From an uncultured Polaribacter sp. (lineage in GTDB: Bacteria > Bacteroidota > Bacteroidia > Flavobacteriales > Flavobacteriaceae): DNA of 64,000 nt. Below the pieces are notes generated by a model. It searched no databases, had not been told where the DNA came from, and saw only the letters and a list, made by a program, of their open reading frames with translations. Below are positions 9,531-17,595 of the stretch, in pieces. The stretch's first letter is position 1. Each line of letters starts with the position of its first letter. The translations under genes were made by a program, and so were the position numbers. The stretch covers positions 669,445 through 733,444 of the forward strand of contig CANMHT010000002.1 in NCBI GenBank assembly GCA_947497755.1, read 5' to 3'.

Positions 9531-9538
9531 TATTTTTG
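9509..9538 (+). promoter_or_regulatory. crcB promoter giving a probably leaderless mRNA
   Basis: TTG at 9509-9511, 19 bases, then TATTTTTG at 9531-9538. The ATG comes 4 bases later, so transcription should begin at or next to the start codon. Confidence 0.6.
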
Positions 9539-9542
9539 AAGA

Positions 9543-9908
9543 ATGAAACAATTACTTTTAGTTTTTATTGGAGGAGGATTTGGAAGCGTATTACGTTATA
9601 TCATCGGAAAATTTTTAAATGATTCTGAAACAGGAATTCCTTATGGAACCTTTGCAGCCAATATATTAGGTAGCTTATTTATAGGAATTATTTTAGGATT
9701 GGCAGCAAAAAATGAAACCTTAACTCAAAATCACACCTTGATTTTAGCAACTGGGTTTTGTGGAGGTTTTACAACTTTTTCAACCTTTGCCTATGAAAAT
9801 CATGTATTTTTAAAATCGGGTGACTTTATGAGTTTTGCTTTTTATACCATTGCAAGTTTTGTCATTGGGTTTTTAGCAGTATTTGCTGGAATGTATTTTG
9901 TAAAATAA
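9543..9908 (+). CDS. crcB: Fluoride channel FluC/CrcB
   Basis: A 121-residue protein with four membrane helices that forms dual-topology dimeric fluoride channels protecting the cell from fluoride. Family marks are GGGFGSVLRYIIG at the start, the TFAANILGS segment around residue 38, and GFCGGFTTFSTFAYE around residue 75, with the polar track and sodium-site residues. Length is normal for the short CrcB type. No fluoride riboswitch can be present in the 48-bp gap upstream, which is filled by a terminator and promoter. Confidence 0.95.
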   Translation: MKQLLLVFIGGGFGSVLRYIIGKFLNDSETGIPYGTFAANILGSLFIGIILGLAAKNETLTQNHTLILATGFCGGFTTFSTFAYENHVFLKSGDFMSFAFYTIASFVIGFLAVFAGMYFVK

Positions 9909-9932
9909 TCGATAATAATATTCAAAATTAGA

Positions 9933-10640
9933 ATGATAATGAATCAAGTTGTAGACTATCAAAGTGGAGAAAAACATGTTGTTATTCAAATTAATAATGG
10001 AAAAGCCAATGCAATTTCTCATGAAGTAATTGAAGGCTTACATAAATCTCTAGATAGAGCTTTAGAAGAAGATAAAATTGTAATTCTAACAGGTCAAGAT
10101 GGAATTTTTTCTGCTGGATTTGATTTGAAAGTGATGACAAAAAGTGCTGATTCAGCAAAAGAATTGGTACACAAAGGTTCTCAGTTATCATTAAGAATGT
10201 TATCATTTCCAAAACCAATAATTATAGCTTGTACTGGTCATGCGGTAGCAAAAGGAGCCTTTTTATTATTGTCTGCCGACTATAGAATTGGAGTAGAAGG
10301 AGATTTTAAAATTTGTATGAATGAGGTACAAATAGGAATGACGATGCATCATGCAGGTGTAGCAATGGCTAAAGTAAAATTAGCAAACGAATACATCGAT
10401 AGATCGGTGAGTAATGCAGAAATGTACAATCCAAAAATAGCTATGAAAGCAGGTTTTTTTGATACTCTTGTTACTCCAAATCAATTAATGTCTAAAGCAA
10501 TTTATGCTGCTGAGATGTTTTCTAAATTGAATGCCAAAGCACATGCAGCAACAAAGTTAAAAGTGAGAAAACCTCATTTAGAAGCTTTAGAAAAAGCTAT
10601 TTTATTAGATTTAGAAGAGGAAATTTCTATCAATCCTTAA
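9933..10640 (+). CDS. Crotonase-fold enoyl-CoA hydratase/isomerase family protein
   Basis: A 235-residue protein of the crotonase superfamily, which acts on acyl-CoA thioesters. Visible are LTGQDGIFSAGFDLKVM (first oxyanion-hole strand) and IACTGHAVAKGAFLLLSADYRIG (second oxyanion segment). The catalytic glutamates of true enoyl-CoA hydratase are not obvious: position 2 reads MNEVQIGMTMHHAG. The exact reaction is therefore uncertain. Two ATGs lie 6 bp apart (9933 and 9939), and either may be used. The stop overlaps the convergent DUF1684 gene by 4 bp. Confidence 0.85.
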   Translation: MIMNQVVDYQSGEKHVVIQINNGKANAISHEVIEGLHKSLDRALEEDKIVILTGQDGIFSAGFDLKVMTKSADSAKELVHKGSQLSLRMLSFPKPIIIACTGHAVAKGAFLLLSADYRIGVEGDFKICMNEVQIGMTMHHAGVAMAKVKLANEYIDRSVSNAEMYNPKIAMKAGFFDTLVTPNQLMSKAIYAAEMFSKLNAKAHAATKLKVRKPHLEALEKAILLDLEEEISINP

Positions 10641-11248
10641 TGCTTTTTATAATCTTTAACACCAGCTTTTAACGCAATTTTTAAGCTGTTTTCTTTGGGG
10701 ATTAACGGGCAAGAATAAATACTGTTGTAAGCACAATATGGATTGTAAGACTTGTTAAAATCTATGGTAATAGTACCATCAGGGTTTTCATCTGTAGTTA
10801 ACACATCAACATAACGACCACCTCCATAAGATCCATTTCCATTGGTTAAATCAGAAAAAGGTAAAAACAAATAGTCTTTGTATTGTGGAGCCCTACCAAA
10901 ATCTTTGTTTTGGTAAATAGAGAGTTTAAGCTCTTTTCCATCAATTGTAAAAGTTAAAGTACCATATTTAACATACAGTGGTTTTCTTTCTGTAGTAGTT
11001 GGCATTTCAAAAATTACAGGATTCTTTTCTTTTACCAACGTAGCTTTAACCTTATACTTTTTATCAATCTTAAAAAAAGCTAATGCTTCAAAATTCTTTA
11101 AATCCTTTGCGGTTAAAGGAGAAGTTTCTCTATCGTGAAATTTTAAATTTTGCTTGTATTGATAATCTTTAATCTCTTTGATATAGTCACTTTGTGCTTG
11201 AATACTAAAAAAAGAAAGTAAAAGAAGAAGTTGAATCGCTTTTTTCAT
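10637..11248 (-). CDS. Secreted DUF1684 protein
   Basis: A 203-residue protein with a signal peptide (KKAIQLLLLLSFFSIQAQ, cleavage after about residue 18). The DUF1684 core is clear: LKNFEALAFFKIDKKYKVKA, PLYVKYGTLTFTIDGKELKLSIYQ, then FLPFSDLTNGNGSYGGGRYVDV and the ending with FNKSYNPYCAYNSIYSCPLIPKENSL. Function of the family is unknown. The C-terminal motif with YNPYCAY and C-P is strongly conserved, suggesting a small binding site. The gene ends 4 bp inside the crotonase gene. Confidence 0.88.
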   Translation of the reverse strand: MKKAIQLLLLLSFFSIQAQSDYIKEIKDYQYKQNLKFHDRETSPLTAKDLKNFEALAFFKIDKKYKVKATLVKEKNPVIFEMPTTTERKPLYVKYGTLTFTIDGKELKLSIYQNKDFGRAPQYKDYLFLPFSDLTNGNGSYGGGRYVDVLTTDENPDGTITIDFNKSYNPYCAYNSIYSCPLIPKENSLKIALKAGVKDYKKH

Positions 11249-11361
11249 TGATAAAAATTTTATGCTTGTAAAATTATAATTAGTTATCTATCAAATACTC
11301 ATTTAATGATGAATGATAAATACTTTTTTAAAATAAAAGTACAATATTAGAATTATTTTTA

Positions 11362-11369
11362 TAGATTTG
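11362..11369 (+). promoter_or_regulatory. Possible -7 promoter box of the MFS leader
   Basis: TAGATTTG fits TAnnTTTG. No TTG lies at the usual upstream distance. It sits 20 bases ahead of a small ORF that is followed by a terminator and then the MFS gene. Confidence 0.4.
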
Positions 11370-11388
11370 ACGAATCAAAAAAGAAAAA

Positions 11389-11463
11389 ATGAGGATTGTC
11401 AATACATATACATGTCAAAAGTCGATTAAAAATCGAACCAGTCGCATATCTTATGTATTGTAA
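11389..11463 (+). CDS. Possible 24-residue leader peptide or structured small RNA
   Basis: The 310-bp gap between DUF1684 and the MFS gene holds this short frame (ATG to TAA, peptide beginning MRIVNTYTCQKS), preceded by a possible promoter and followed by a strong hairpin terminator. The same DNA can fold: CAATACATA (11400-11408) pairs with TATGTATTG (11452-11460), enclosing the stem TCGATT (11422-11427)/AATCGA (11431-11436). It may be a leader peptide controlling the exporter, or a non-coding RNA. No homologue is recognised. Confidence 0.35.
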   Translation: MRIVNTYTCQKSIKNRTSRISYVL

Positions 11464-11495
11464 TTATATCCAAATAAAATATAACTATTAGTAAG

Positions 11496-11525
11496 AGTCC
11501 GACTTCACAGTCGGACTTTTTATTT
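11496..11525 (+). terminator. Terminator or attenuator upstream of the MFS gene
   Basis: AGTCCGAC (11496-11503), loop TTCACA, GTCGGACT (11510-11517), then a T-rich run. It lies between the leader ORF and the MFS gene and is oriented to stop transcription into that gene. Confidence 0.8.
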
Positions 11526-11558
11526 TTATAAACCTCAACAACCAAAACAAAAACAAGC

Positions 11559-12764
11559 ATGAAAAAATTATACTTAGATTACTTAAATACCTTTAAAGGA
11601 CTTTCTAAAGAAGTTTGGTGGCTAGCATTAATCACATTAATTAATAGAGCGGGGACAATGGTAATTCCGTTTTTATCGTTGTATTTAACTAAATCATTAA
11701 ACTTTACGCTTTTTGATGTTGGTTGGATTATGTCTTTTTTTGGATTTGGTTCTGTTGTTGGTTCTTGGTTTGGAGGAAGATTAACAGATAAGATTGGAGC
11801 ATATAAAGTAATGTTATTTAGTTTAATAGGAACTGGTTTTGCATTTTTAATGATGCAATATGTAACTAGTTTTTTTGGCTTTGCAACAGGTATTTTCTTT
11901 TTAATGCTTATTGCTGACGCTTTTAGACCAGCAATGTTTGTTGCATTAAGCTCATACAGTAAACCAGAAAATAAAACACGTTCGGTAACTTTAATTCGTT
12001 TAGCAATTAACCTTGGTTTTTCTGCTGGACCAGCTGTTGGAGGAATGATTATCGCATCTCTAGGTTATGTAGGATTATTTTGGATAGATGGAGTTACGTG
12101 TATTTTTGCAGGTGTTTTATTATTACAAGTATTAAATCCTAAAAAATCAAAAGTATTGGATGAAGTAAAAGTAGAAGATCCTGTATCTGCATATTCAGAT
12201 AAAGCTTTTTGGATATTCTTAGTTGCAATGATGTTGTTTGGAGTAGTCTTTTTGCAATACTTTTCTACGATGCCATTGTATTATAAAGATGTCCATTTTT
12301 TAACGGAACAAGAAATAGGTTTGTTACTGGGAATGAATGGTTTTGTAATTTTCTTATTAGAAATGCCGTTGGTAAAATGGTTAGAAAATTCAAAATACAC
12401 TAAAGTTGGATTGATGTTATTTGGAGGTATATTAACTGCCTTAAGTTTTGTAGTGCTGAATCTAACAAGTTGGACAGGAATATTAATTGTAGGTATGTTA
12501 TTGATGACTATAGGAGAAATGATTGCATTTCCTTTTTCTAATGCCTTTGCTATGGATAGAGCCAAAAAAGGAAATCAAGGAGAATATATGGCACTATACA
12601 GTATTGCTTTTTCTGTTTCTCATATTTTTAGTCATAATTCAGGAATGCAGTTGGTAAACTCTTTAGGGTTTGACACAACATGGTTAATAGTAACTGGAGT
12701 ATCTGCTTTATGCGTATTCTTTATGTTCTTATTAAGAGTGGTCGTACAAAAAGAAAAGAGTTAG
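11559..12764 (+). CDS. Major facilitator superfamily exporter (multidrug-type)
   Basis: A 401-residue inner-membrane protein with twelve predicted helices. The MFS loop-2 motif is visible as GSWFGGRLTDKIGAYKVM (about residues 68-85), and PEN-KTRSVTLIRLAINLGFSAGPAVGG matches the motif C region typical of drug:proton antiporters. It resembles MdtH/YitG-type transporters. It follows a promoter, small ORF and terminator, an arrangement used for antibiotic-induced attenuation, but the substrate is unknown. A short intergenic region separates it from the convergent hydroxylase gene. Confidence 0.9.
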   Translation: MKKLYLDYLNTFKGLSKEVWWLALITLINRAGTMVIPFLSLYLTKSLNFTLFDVGWIMSFFGFGSVVGSWFGGRLTDKIGAYKVMLFSLIGTGFAFLMMQYVTSFFGFATGIFFLMLIADAFRPAMFVALSSYSKPENKTRSVTLIRLAINLGFSAGPAVGGMIIASLGYVGLFWIDGVTCIFAGVLLLQVLNPKKSKVLDEVKVEDPVSAYSDKAFWIFLVAMMLFGVVFLQYFSTMPLYYKDVHFLTEQEIGLLLGMNGFVIFLLEMPLVKWLENSKYTKVGLMLFGGILTALSFVVLNLTSWTGILIVGMLLMTIGEMIAFPFSNAFAMDRAKKGNQGEYMALYSIAFSVSHIFSHNSGMQLVNSLGFDTTWLIVTGVSALCVFFMFLLRVVVQKEKS

Positions 12765-12791
12765 TAATAGTTTAAACTAGATTTAATGAAA

Positions 12792-13379
12792 TTATTGATG
12801 TTTGGCAACTAAGTTTTTAACCCATTCATTTGGAATCATATCGATGGTTAAATTAACACGTTCGGTGGTTCCGTTATTTATTACTTTATGAGGATCTGTT
12901 AAACGCATATACCAGCATTCACCAGGTTTCATATCTACTAAAGTATTGTTTAGGTAAAATTCTATGTGTTCTTTATTTAGAATAGGAATTGTTAATCGAA
13001 TTACAGATTTTTCTACTTCTAAACCTAAAGTAACATCTTGATGTTCTTGTACAATTGATTTTGGAGCCAAACGTAACAGACGAACCAATGTAACTGTAGT
13101 GTGCTTTTGAAATTCTTCTACAATACTTTTTAAATATGGAGAAGATTCTAGTTCGGTAGTATTTAACCAATCACACCAAGAACCATCTGCGTAATCTTCT
13201 GCTGGAGGAGGAAAAGGAATCGTGTTATCTACCAAATGAGCAGGTGAACGAAGTGGAATCACATTGTAATATTCAAAATCATTAAGACGTAGCGCATTAA
13301 ATTCTGCTAGCATTTTTTCAGCGTCAAAGGTTTGCGGAAGTTTTACACGATCTTTATAAACAGTTTCAGTAGCACTCAT
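12792..13379 (-). CDS. Aspartyl/asparaginyl beta-hydroxylase-domain protein
   Basis: A 195-residue cytoplasmic protein of the cupin-fold 2-oxoglutarate/Fe(II) type. The metal-binding pattern is EHQDVT (His-x-Asp, around residue 113) and DPHKVINNG (His, around residue 165), with the 2-oxoglutarate-binding arginine probably in ERVNLTID. Family members hydroxylate Asp/Asn of proteins in animals; bacterial substrates are mostly unknown. It stands alone, convergent with the MFS gene. Confidence 0.85.
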   Translation of the reverse strand: MSATETVYKDRVKLPQTFDAEKMLAEFNALRLNDFEYYNVIPLRSPAHLVDNTIPFPPPAEDYADGSWCDWLNTTELESSPYLKSIVEEFQKHTTVTLVRLLRLAPKSIVQEHQDVTLGLEVEKSVIRLTIPILNKEHIEFYLNNTLVDMKPGECWYMRLTDPHKVINNGTTERVNLTIDMIPNEWVKNLVAKHQ

Positions 13380-13461
13380 GATATTATTTTTGTCTAAAAT
13401 TAAAAAATAGATTTTATAAAATAACTGTTAATTACTAAAAATTGGGTGAAAATACTTACAA

Positions 13462-13493
13462 AAAAACCGCTAAAATTAATTTTAGCGGTTTTT
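13462..13493. terminator. Terminator of the hydrolase trio
   Basis: A near-perfect 32-bp palindrome: CCGCTAAAATT meets AATTTTAGCGG, flanked by A5 and T5. It lies 20 bp past the stop of the minus-strand S15 gene. Confidence 0.85.
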
Positions 13494-13512
13494 AAATTTA
13501 TAATAGTAAAAA

Positions 13513-15390
13513 CTATTTGGTAGCTTTTTCAAAAGCAGTAGTTCCACCAACAATTGGAATCGTAATTTTTGTAGTTTTTAAATCTACTGTTAATTCAGTT
13601 CCAGGTTTTGGTAATAAAGTAAAGTTGCTATCACTTGAAAAAATCATTAATCCAATTTGCTGTCCTTTTTTAATAACTTGATCATCTGGTTGTAAATCAA
13701 AGGTCATCTCATAAAACTTACCAGGTTTTAAAGGTTTACTTTTTCGCAAAGATTTGTAGTTCTGTAAATCGGCCCAACCGCGGGTAATGATATTATCAGT
13801 AATTTTTGCTCTTCTACCTTTGTTCCAAGGTAAAGAAACTAACCAAACAGATAAGTTAGCAGCAGGTTTGTTACTTGCAATTTTTACTGTGATTGATGCT
13901 AATCCAGAAATATGAACATCTTCTTTTAAAGTTGGACTTACATATAACAATCGATGACTTGTATTGTCTGCTTGTGCTAGCATTTCTCCAGAAAAAGAAT
14001 AGTTATCAACTAATGTTTCTGTAGTTTTTGTTGTTGATTTAATAGTAGAAAGTTTTCCTGTTTCTGGAGCTCCAGGTTGTAAATACAAGGTAACAGGTTG
14101 TGCATCAGGATTAGGATATTCTTTATACGATGTAGGCTCAAGTCTTTTGTCGTTTTCTCTAACAATCCAAGAACGAGCATCATTTTCTACATTATTTTGT
14201 ACTCCATGTAAATAACGTGTAAACCAACGGTTCATCATTTTTATTGGAGGTGGACCACCATGCCCATTTTGATGGTAGTAAATCTGAGATGGAATGCCCA
14301 TTTCTTTAGCTCTTTTATAGATTCTATAGCTATGTTCTGGCATAACATTCCAATCATTAAAACCATGAGACATTAATAGAGCAGCTTTCATAGGTTTCAT
14401 TTGATTTAAGTAATCTCTTCCAGCCCAAAAATCATTATAATCACCAGTAGCTCTATCCATTCCGTTTGCCATTTCAGTATCACGAATTTTGGCATTGCTA
14501 TAGTCTCTTTTTCTGATAAACTTTTTAGAATTATTATTGTCTTTAAGGTAATTTTTATTTGGAATTAAATCTTCTCCACCACTATGAATAAAGTCGTATA
14601 AAACATCAATATCTTCTCCTAAATATCCACCAGGAGAGCGTACCAATCCATTAGAACGGTAATAATGATAATACGAAGTATTTGGAGCAACTGGAATGAT
14701 TGCTTCTAAACCTTTTACTCCAGTTGTAGCTGCAGCTAAAGGAATTGTTCCGTTATAAGAAGTACCTGTCATACCAACTTTTCCTGTAGACCAATATGCT
14801 TTTACTTCTTCATTACCAGTTCTAGTTTTAAATCCTTTTGCACGACCACATAACCAGTCAATCACAGCTTTTGGAGCTAAAGATTCGTTTTTTCCACCAA
14901 CAGTTGGAGAACCATCTGATAAACCTGTACCCGGAGAAGAAGAATGCACTACAATATAACCTCTAGGAACCCAAGTTCTGATTTGTGAATTAGAAATGAT
15001 TGGTCTTTTTCCACGTCTTTTTACTTCTACATGAGTTCTTGGTTGAGGAGTTGCACCAATTTCGTGCTTAACATTCCAAAAAAGACCTTTTGCAAAAGCA
15101 GCAGTACCTGCATAATACGGGCTAGATTCATAAACAATAGGTAATTTTAATCCTTCTGTTTCTGTTTGTTTAGGTCTGGTAACAGCTACATGCATTCGAT
15201 CTAGTTTTCCATCTCCATCAGTATCAAAAGTAGTTTCTACCCATAAGTCATGTCGAATCCAATTTTTAGAATCTTTAAAAGCCTCTACAACTTGAGCTTG
15301 ACCATCTTTAAAAATAGGTTTGGCTTTTTCTTGTGCATTTACCGAAAATATAAAGGTAAATACTGCTAACCATAATAGTTGTTTTTTCAT
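13513..15390 (-). CDS. Secreted Xaa-Pro dipeptidyl-peptidase-like S15/CocE hydrolase
   Basis: A 625-residue alpha/beta hydrolase with an N-terminal signal peptide (KKQLLWLAVFTFIFSVNAQ). The nucleophile motif GTSYNG places the serine at residue 211, and the fold's acid and histidine candidates are in SHGFNDWNV and YYHQNGHGGPP. A C-terminal jelly-roll domain (about 420-615) ends in LQPDDQVIKKGQQIGLMIFSSD, as in Xaa-Pro dipeptidyl-peptidases. Long N-terminal part and MHVAVTRPKQT opening agree with that family. It is last of three minus-strand secreted hydrolases, 15 bp after the acylase. Confidence 0.85.
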   Translation of the reverse strand: MKKQLLWLAVFTFIFSVNAQEKAKPIFKDGQAQVVEAFKDSKNWIRHDLWVETTFDTDGDGKLDRMHVAVTRPKQTETEGLKLPIVYESSPYYAGTAAFAKGLFWNVKHEIGATPQPRTHVEVKRRGKRPIISNSQIRTWVPRGYIVVHSSSPGTGLSDGSPTVGGKNESLAPKAVIDWLCGRAKGFKTRTGNEEVKAYWSTGKVGMTGTSYNGTIPLAAATTGVKGLEAIIPVAPNTSYYHYYRSNGLVRSPGGYLGEDIDVLYDFIHSGGEDLIPNKNYLKDNNNSKKFIRKRDYSNAKIRDTEMANGMDRATGDYNDFWAGRDYLNQMKPMKAALLMSHGFNDWNVMPEHSYRIYKRAKEMGIPSQIYYHQNGHGGPPPIKMMNRWFTRYLHGVQNNVENDARSWIVRENDKRLEPTSYKEYPNPDAQPVTLYLQPGAPETGKLSTIKSTTKTTETLVDNYSFSGEMLAQADNTSHRLLYVSPTLKEDVHISGLASITVKIASNKPAANLSVWLVSLPWNKGRRAKITDNIITRGWADLQNYKSLRKSKPLKPGKFYEMTFDLQPDDQVIKKGQQIGLMIFSSDSNFTLLPKPGTELTVDLKTTKITIPIVGGTTAFEKATK

Positions 15391-15405
15391 GAATGTATAA
15401 TTTGA

Positions 15406-17592
15406 TTATTTTTTTTCTCCAGGATGATAAGTTTTTACAGCTCTTTTAAGCACATCTTCTTTATAATAAGCAACATCTTTAAATTGCTTGTCAGCGTAGC
15501 GTTGTGCTTGATCGTCAAAATGAGGTGAATTAATATCGCTACTTTGTCCTCCAGCAAGCATGGTTTTGGCAGTCACTTTATCGCCAAATTCAACTACAGC
15601 TACAAAACTGTTTCCTGATGTTCCGTATTGACGTTTTGTTCCTTTTCCGAAACGTGTACCATATGAAGCTAAAGCTCCCCATCTACCAGAAGCCATCCCA
15701 ACAGGAATACTAGGTTTGTTATCATCAAATTGTTGGAAAATTTCTCCATCATTTCTTTGGTAACGATTAAATTCTCCCCAAGGAGTTTTCCAAGAGCCAA
15801 AATCTGCTTTTAATTTGGCTAATGCTTTTTCGAAAATAGCTAAACGTTCTTTTGCAGAAGCAGTTTTACTCATATATTCAAAACGAGCTAGCCTGTTCAT
15901 TCTCTTATTACCATTTGTTCTAGGAATTTTTCTCGATTTATAATAGCTGTTTAAATAGAATTGAGTTAAAGTCATTTCAACAGAATTAACAGAGACTCTA
16001 AAATCCCATTTTTTTAATAAGTTAATTGCTTCTCTCATTTCTTTTGATTTGACGCGAGTTTGTTTACTAGCTTCTAACAAGCCCGTAATTAACATATCGG
16101 CACCAGGTAAATATGTATCATACGCTAAATCAATAAGAGAATCTAAGGTTAAATCTTTGGCTTCTGTAAGTAAAGGAATAGCATGCATTCCTCGAAAATT
16201 TTCTGGAAAAGAAGTCATGTATACTGGATAATCTTCTTTTTTAGGACTGTATTCTAATGCACTAGTAAACGGAGTAGAATTACAATTCTGTATCCAACCA
16301 TTTGGTGGGTTTAAAACCAAAATATTATCTTTTAAGGGATGTAAACCTTGCCAATCTGTTTTAGGGTTGCTACCATCAACAGGTTTGGTATAGTCAAAAC
16401 TTTGATCTCTTTTTGGAATAAAGTTTCCGTGATAATAAGCAATGGTTCCATCAGCATCGGCATATACTGTATTGTTAGAAGAATTTGTTCTAATATCCAT
16501 CATTTCATAAAATTCTTTATGATTTGATTTTTTAGTTCGTGTAAATGATTGGATAAGCGCTTTTACTGGACTCCACATCAATGCTGTACTTACCCATTTA
16601 TCTCCATTAGCATGGGTAATTGGACCATGATGTGATCTATACATGGTAAAAGATTTTGTTTTTAAATCATTCCCATTTTTATAATTTAAATCCACTTTAA
16701 TTGAGTCTAAAGGTCTAAGTTCATTTCCATATTTATACGAAGTTTTTGTTCCTTCTTTGACAATTGTTTCTTCAAACTCATCAATGATATCAGTACCTGT
16801 AGAAGTATGCATCCAACCGGTTTTACTATTAAATCCTTGGTATACAAAAAATTGTCCCCAAGTTACAGCTCCATAAGCATTTAATCCTTCTTCACTAACC
16901 ATATGTACTTCTCCTCTAAAGAAAAATGAAGTATGCGGATTGATTAATAGCATAGCATTTCCAGATTTTGTTTTTGATCCAGCAATGGCAAACCCGTTAG
17001 AACCTCTTGGCTCATCATCTTTTAATCGAATTAGTCCGTTAGAAATAGCTAATTTAGAGTTCGAGGTATCGTAGAACTTCTTAATTTTTCTGGTAGATAC
17101 TCTTTCAATATCACCTCCAATGGATCCTTCACTAAAATACATTGGCATCCAAGGTTCAAAACGTGTAATTAATTTTGGTGTTACTTCTGGATGTGTTTTT
17201 AAATAATAGTTCAATCCATCAGCAAAAGCGATACATAGTTTTTGTAACCATTTCGGACTCTCATCAAAATGTTTTTGAGCTTCTTCTTGGGTCATATATA
17301 ACCGAGCACGTAAATCGCTATACAAAGACTTTTCACCTTCAACTTCTGCAAGTCTACCAATTGCCCAAATGTAATTTCTTTCTACTCGATAAAAATCATC
17401 TTCGGCTTGGGCATATAAAAGTCCGAAAACAGCATCTGCATCTGTTTTTCCATAAATATGTGGTACTCCAAAGTCATCTCTAATAATTTGGGTATTCTTT
17501 GCATGTTGTTCCCAGCGTTCTTGTTCTGTTAATTCTTTAGTGTTTGTACAACTTACAAAAGCAATTAGAAACAAAAGGATTAGTTTTTTCAT
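15406..17592 (-). CDS. Penicillin acylase-family lipoprotein (Ntn hydrolase)
   Basis: A 728-residue lipoprotein: lipobox FVSCTN near residue 16. The precursor should cleave itself before Ser198 in DEPRGSNGFAIAG, giving an alpha chain of about 180 residues and a beta chain whose N-terminal serine is the nucleophile. The oxyanion asparagine region WIQNCNSTPFTS and the ending YGTSGNSFVAVVEFGD also fit. Members cleave amide bonds of acylated amines such as beta-lactams or acyl-homoserine lactones. It lies between two S15-type hydrolases with gaps of 15 and 3 bp, so all three form one operon. Confidence 0.9.
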   Translation of the reverse strand: MKKLILLFLIAFVSCTNTKELTEQERWEQHAKNTQIIRDDFGVPHIYGKTDADAVFGLLYAQAEDDFYRVERNYIWAIGRLAEVEGEKSLYSDLRARLYMTQEEAQKHFDESPKWLQKLCIAFADGLNYYLKTHPEVTPKLITRFEPWMPMYFSEGSIGGDIERVSTRKIKKFYDTSNSKLAISNGLIRLKDDEPRGSNGFAIAGSKTKSGNAMLLINPHTSFFFRGEVHMVSEEGLNAYGAVTWGQFFVYQGFNSKTGWMHTSTGTDIIDEFEETIVKEGTKTSYKYGNELRPLDSIKVDLNYKNGNDLKTKSFTMYRSHHGPITHANGDKWVSTALMWSPVKALIQSFTRTKKSNHKEFYEMMDIRTNSSNNTVYADADGTIAYYHGNFIPKRDQSFDYTKPVDGSNPKTDWQGLHPLKDNILVLNPPNGWIQNCNSTPFTSALEYSPKKEDYPVYMTSFPENFRGMHAIPLLTEAKDLTLDSLIDLAYDTYLPGADMLITGLLEASKQTRVKSKEMREAINLLKKWDFRVSVNSVEMTLTQFYLNSYYKSRKIPRTNGNKRMNRLARFEYMSKTASAKERLAIFEKALAKLKADFGSWKTPWGEFNRYQRNDGEIFQQFDDNKPSIPVGMASGRWGALASYGTRFGKGTKRQYGTSGNSFVAVVEFGDKVTAKTMLAGGQSSDINSPHFDDQAQRYADKQFKDVAYYKEDVLKRAVKTYHPGEKK

Positions 17593-17595
17593 GGC

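Noticed and set aside
9495..9542. Fluoride riboswitch ahead of crcB
   Set aside because: The gap is only 48 bp and filled by a terminator and promoter; there is no room for the fold.
15406..17592. Penicillin acylase homologue as an antibiotic resistance gene
   Set aside because: Family membership does not show beta-lactam cleavage, and neighbouring enzymes suggest general amide/peptide turnover.
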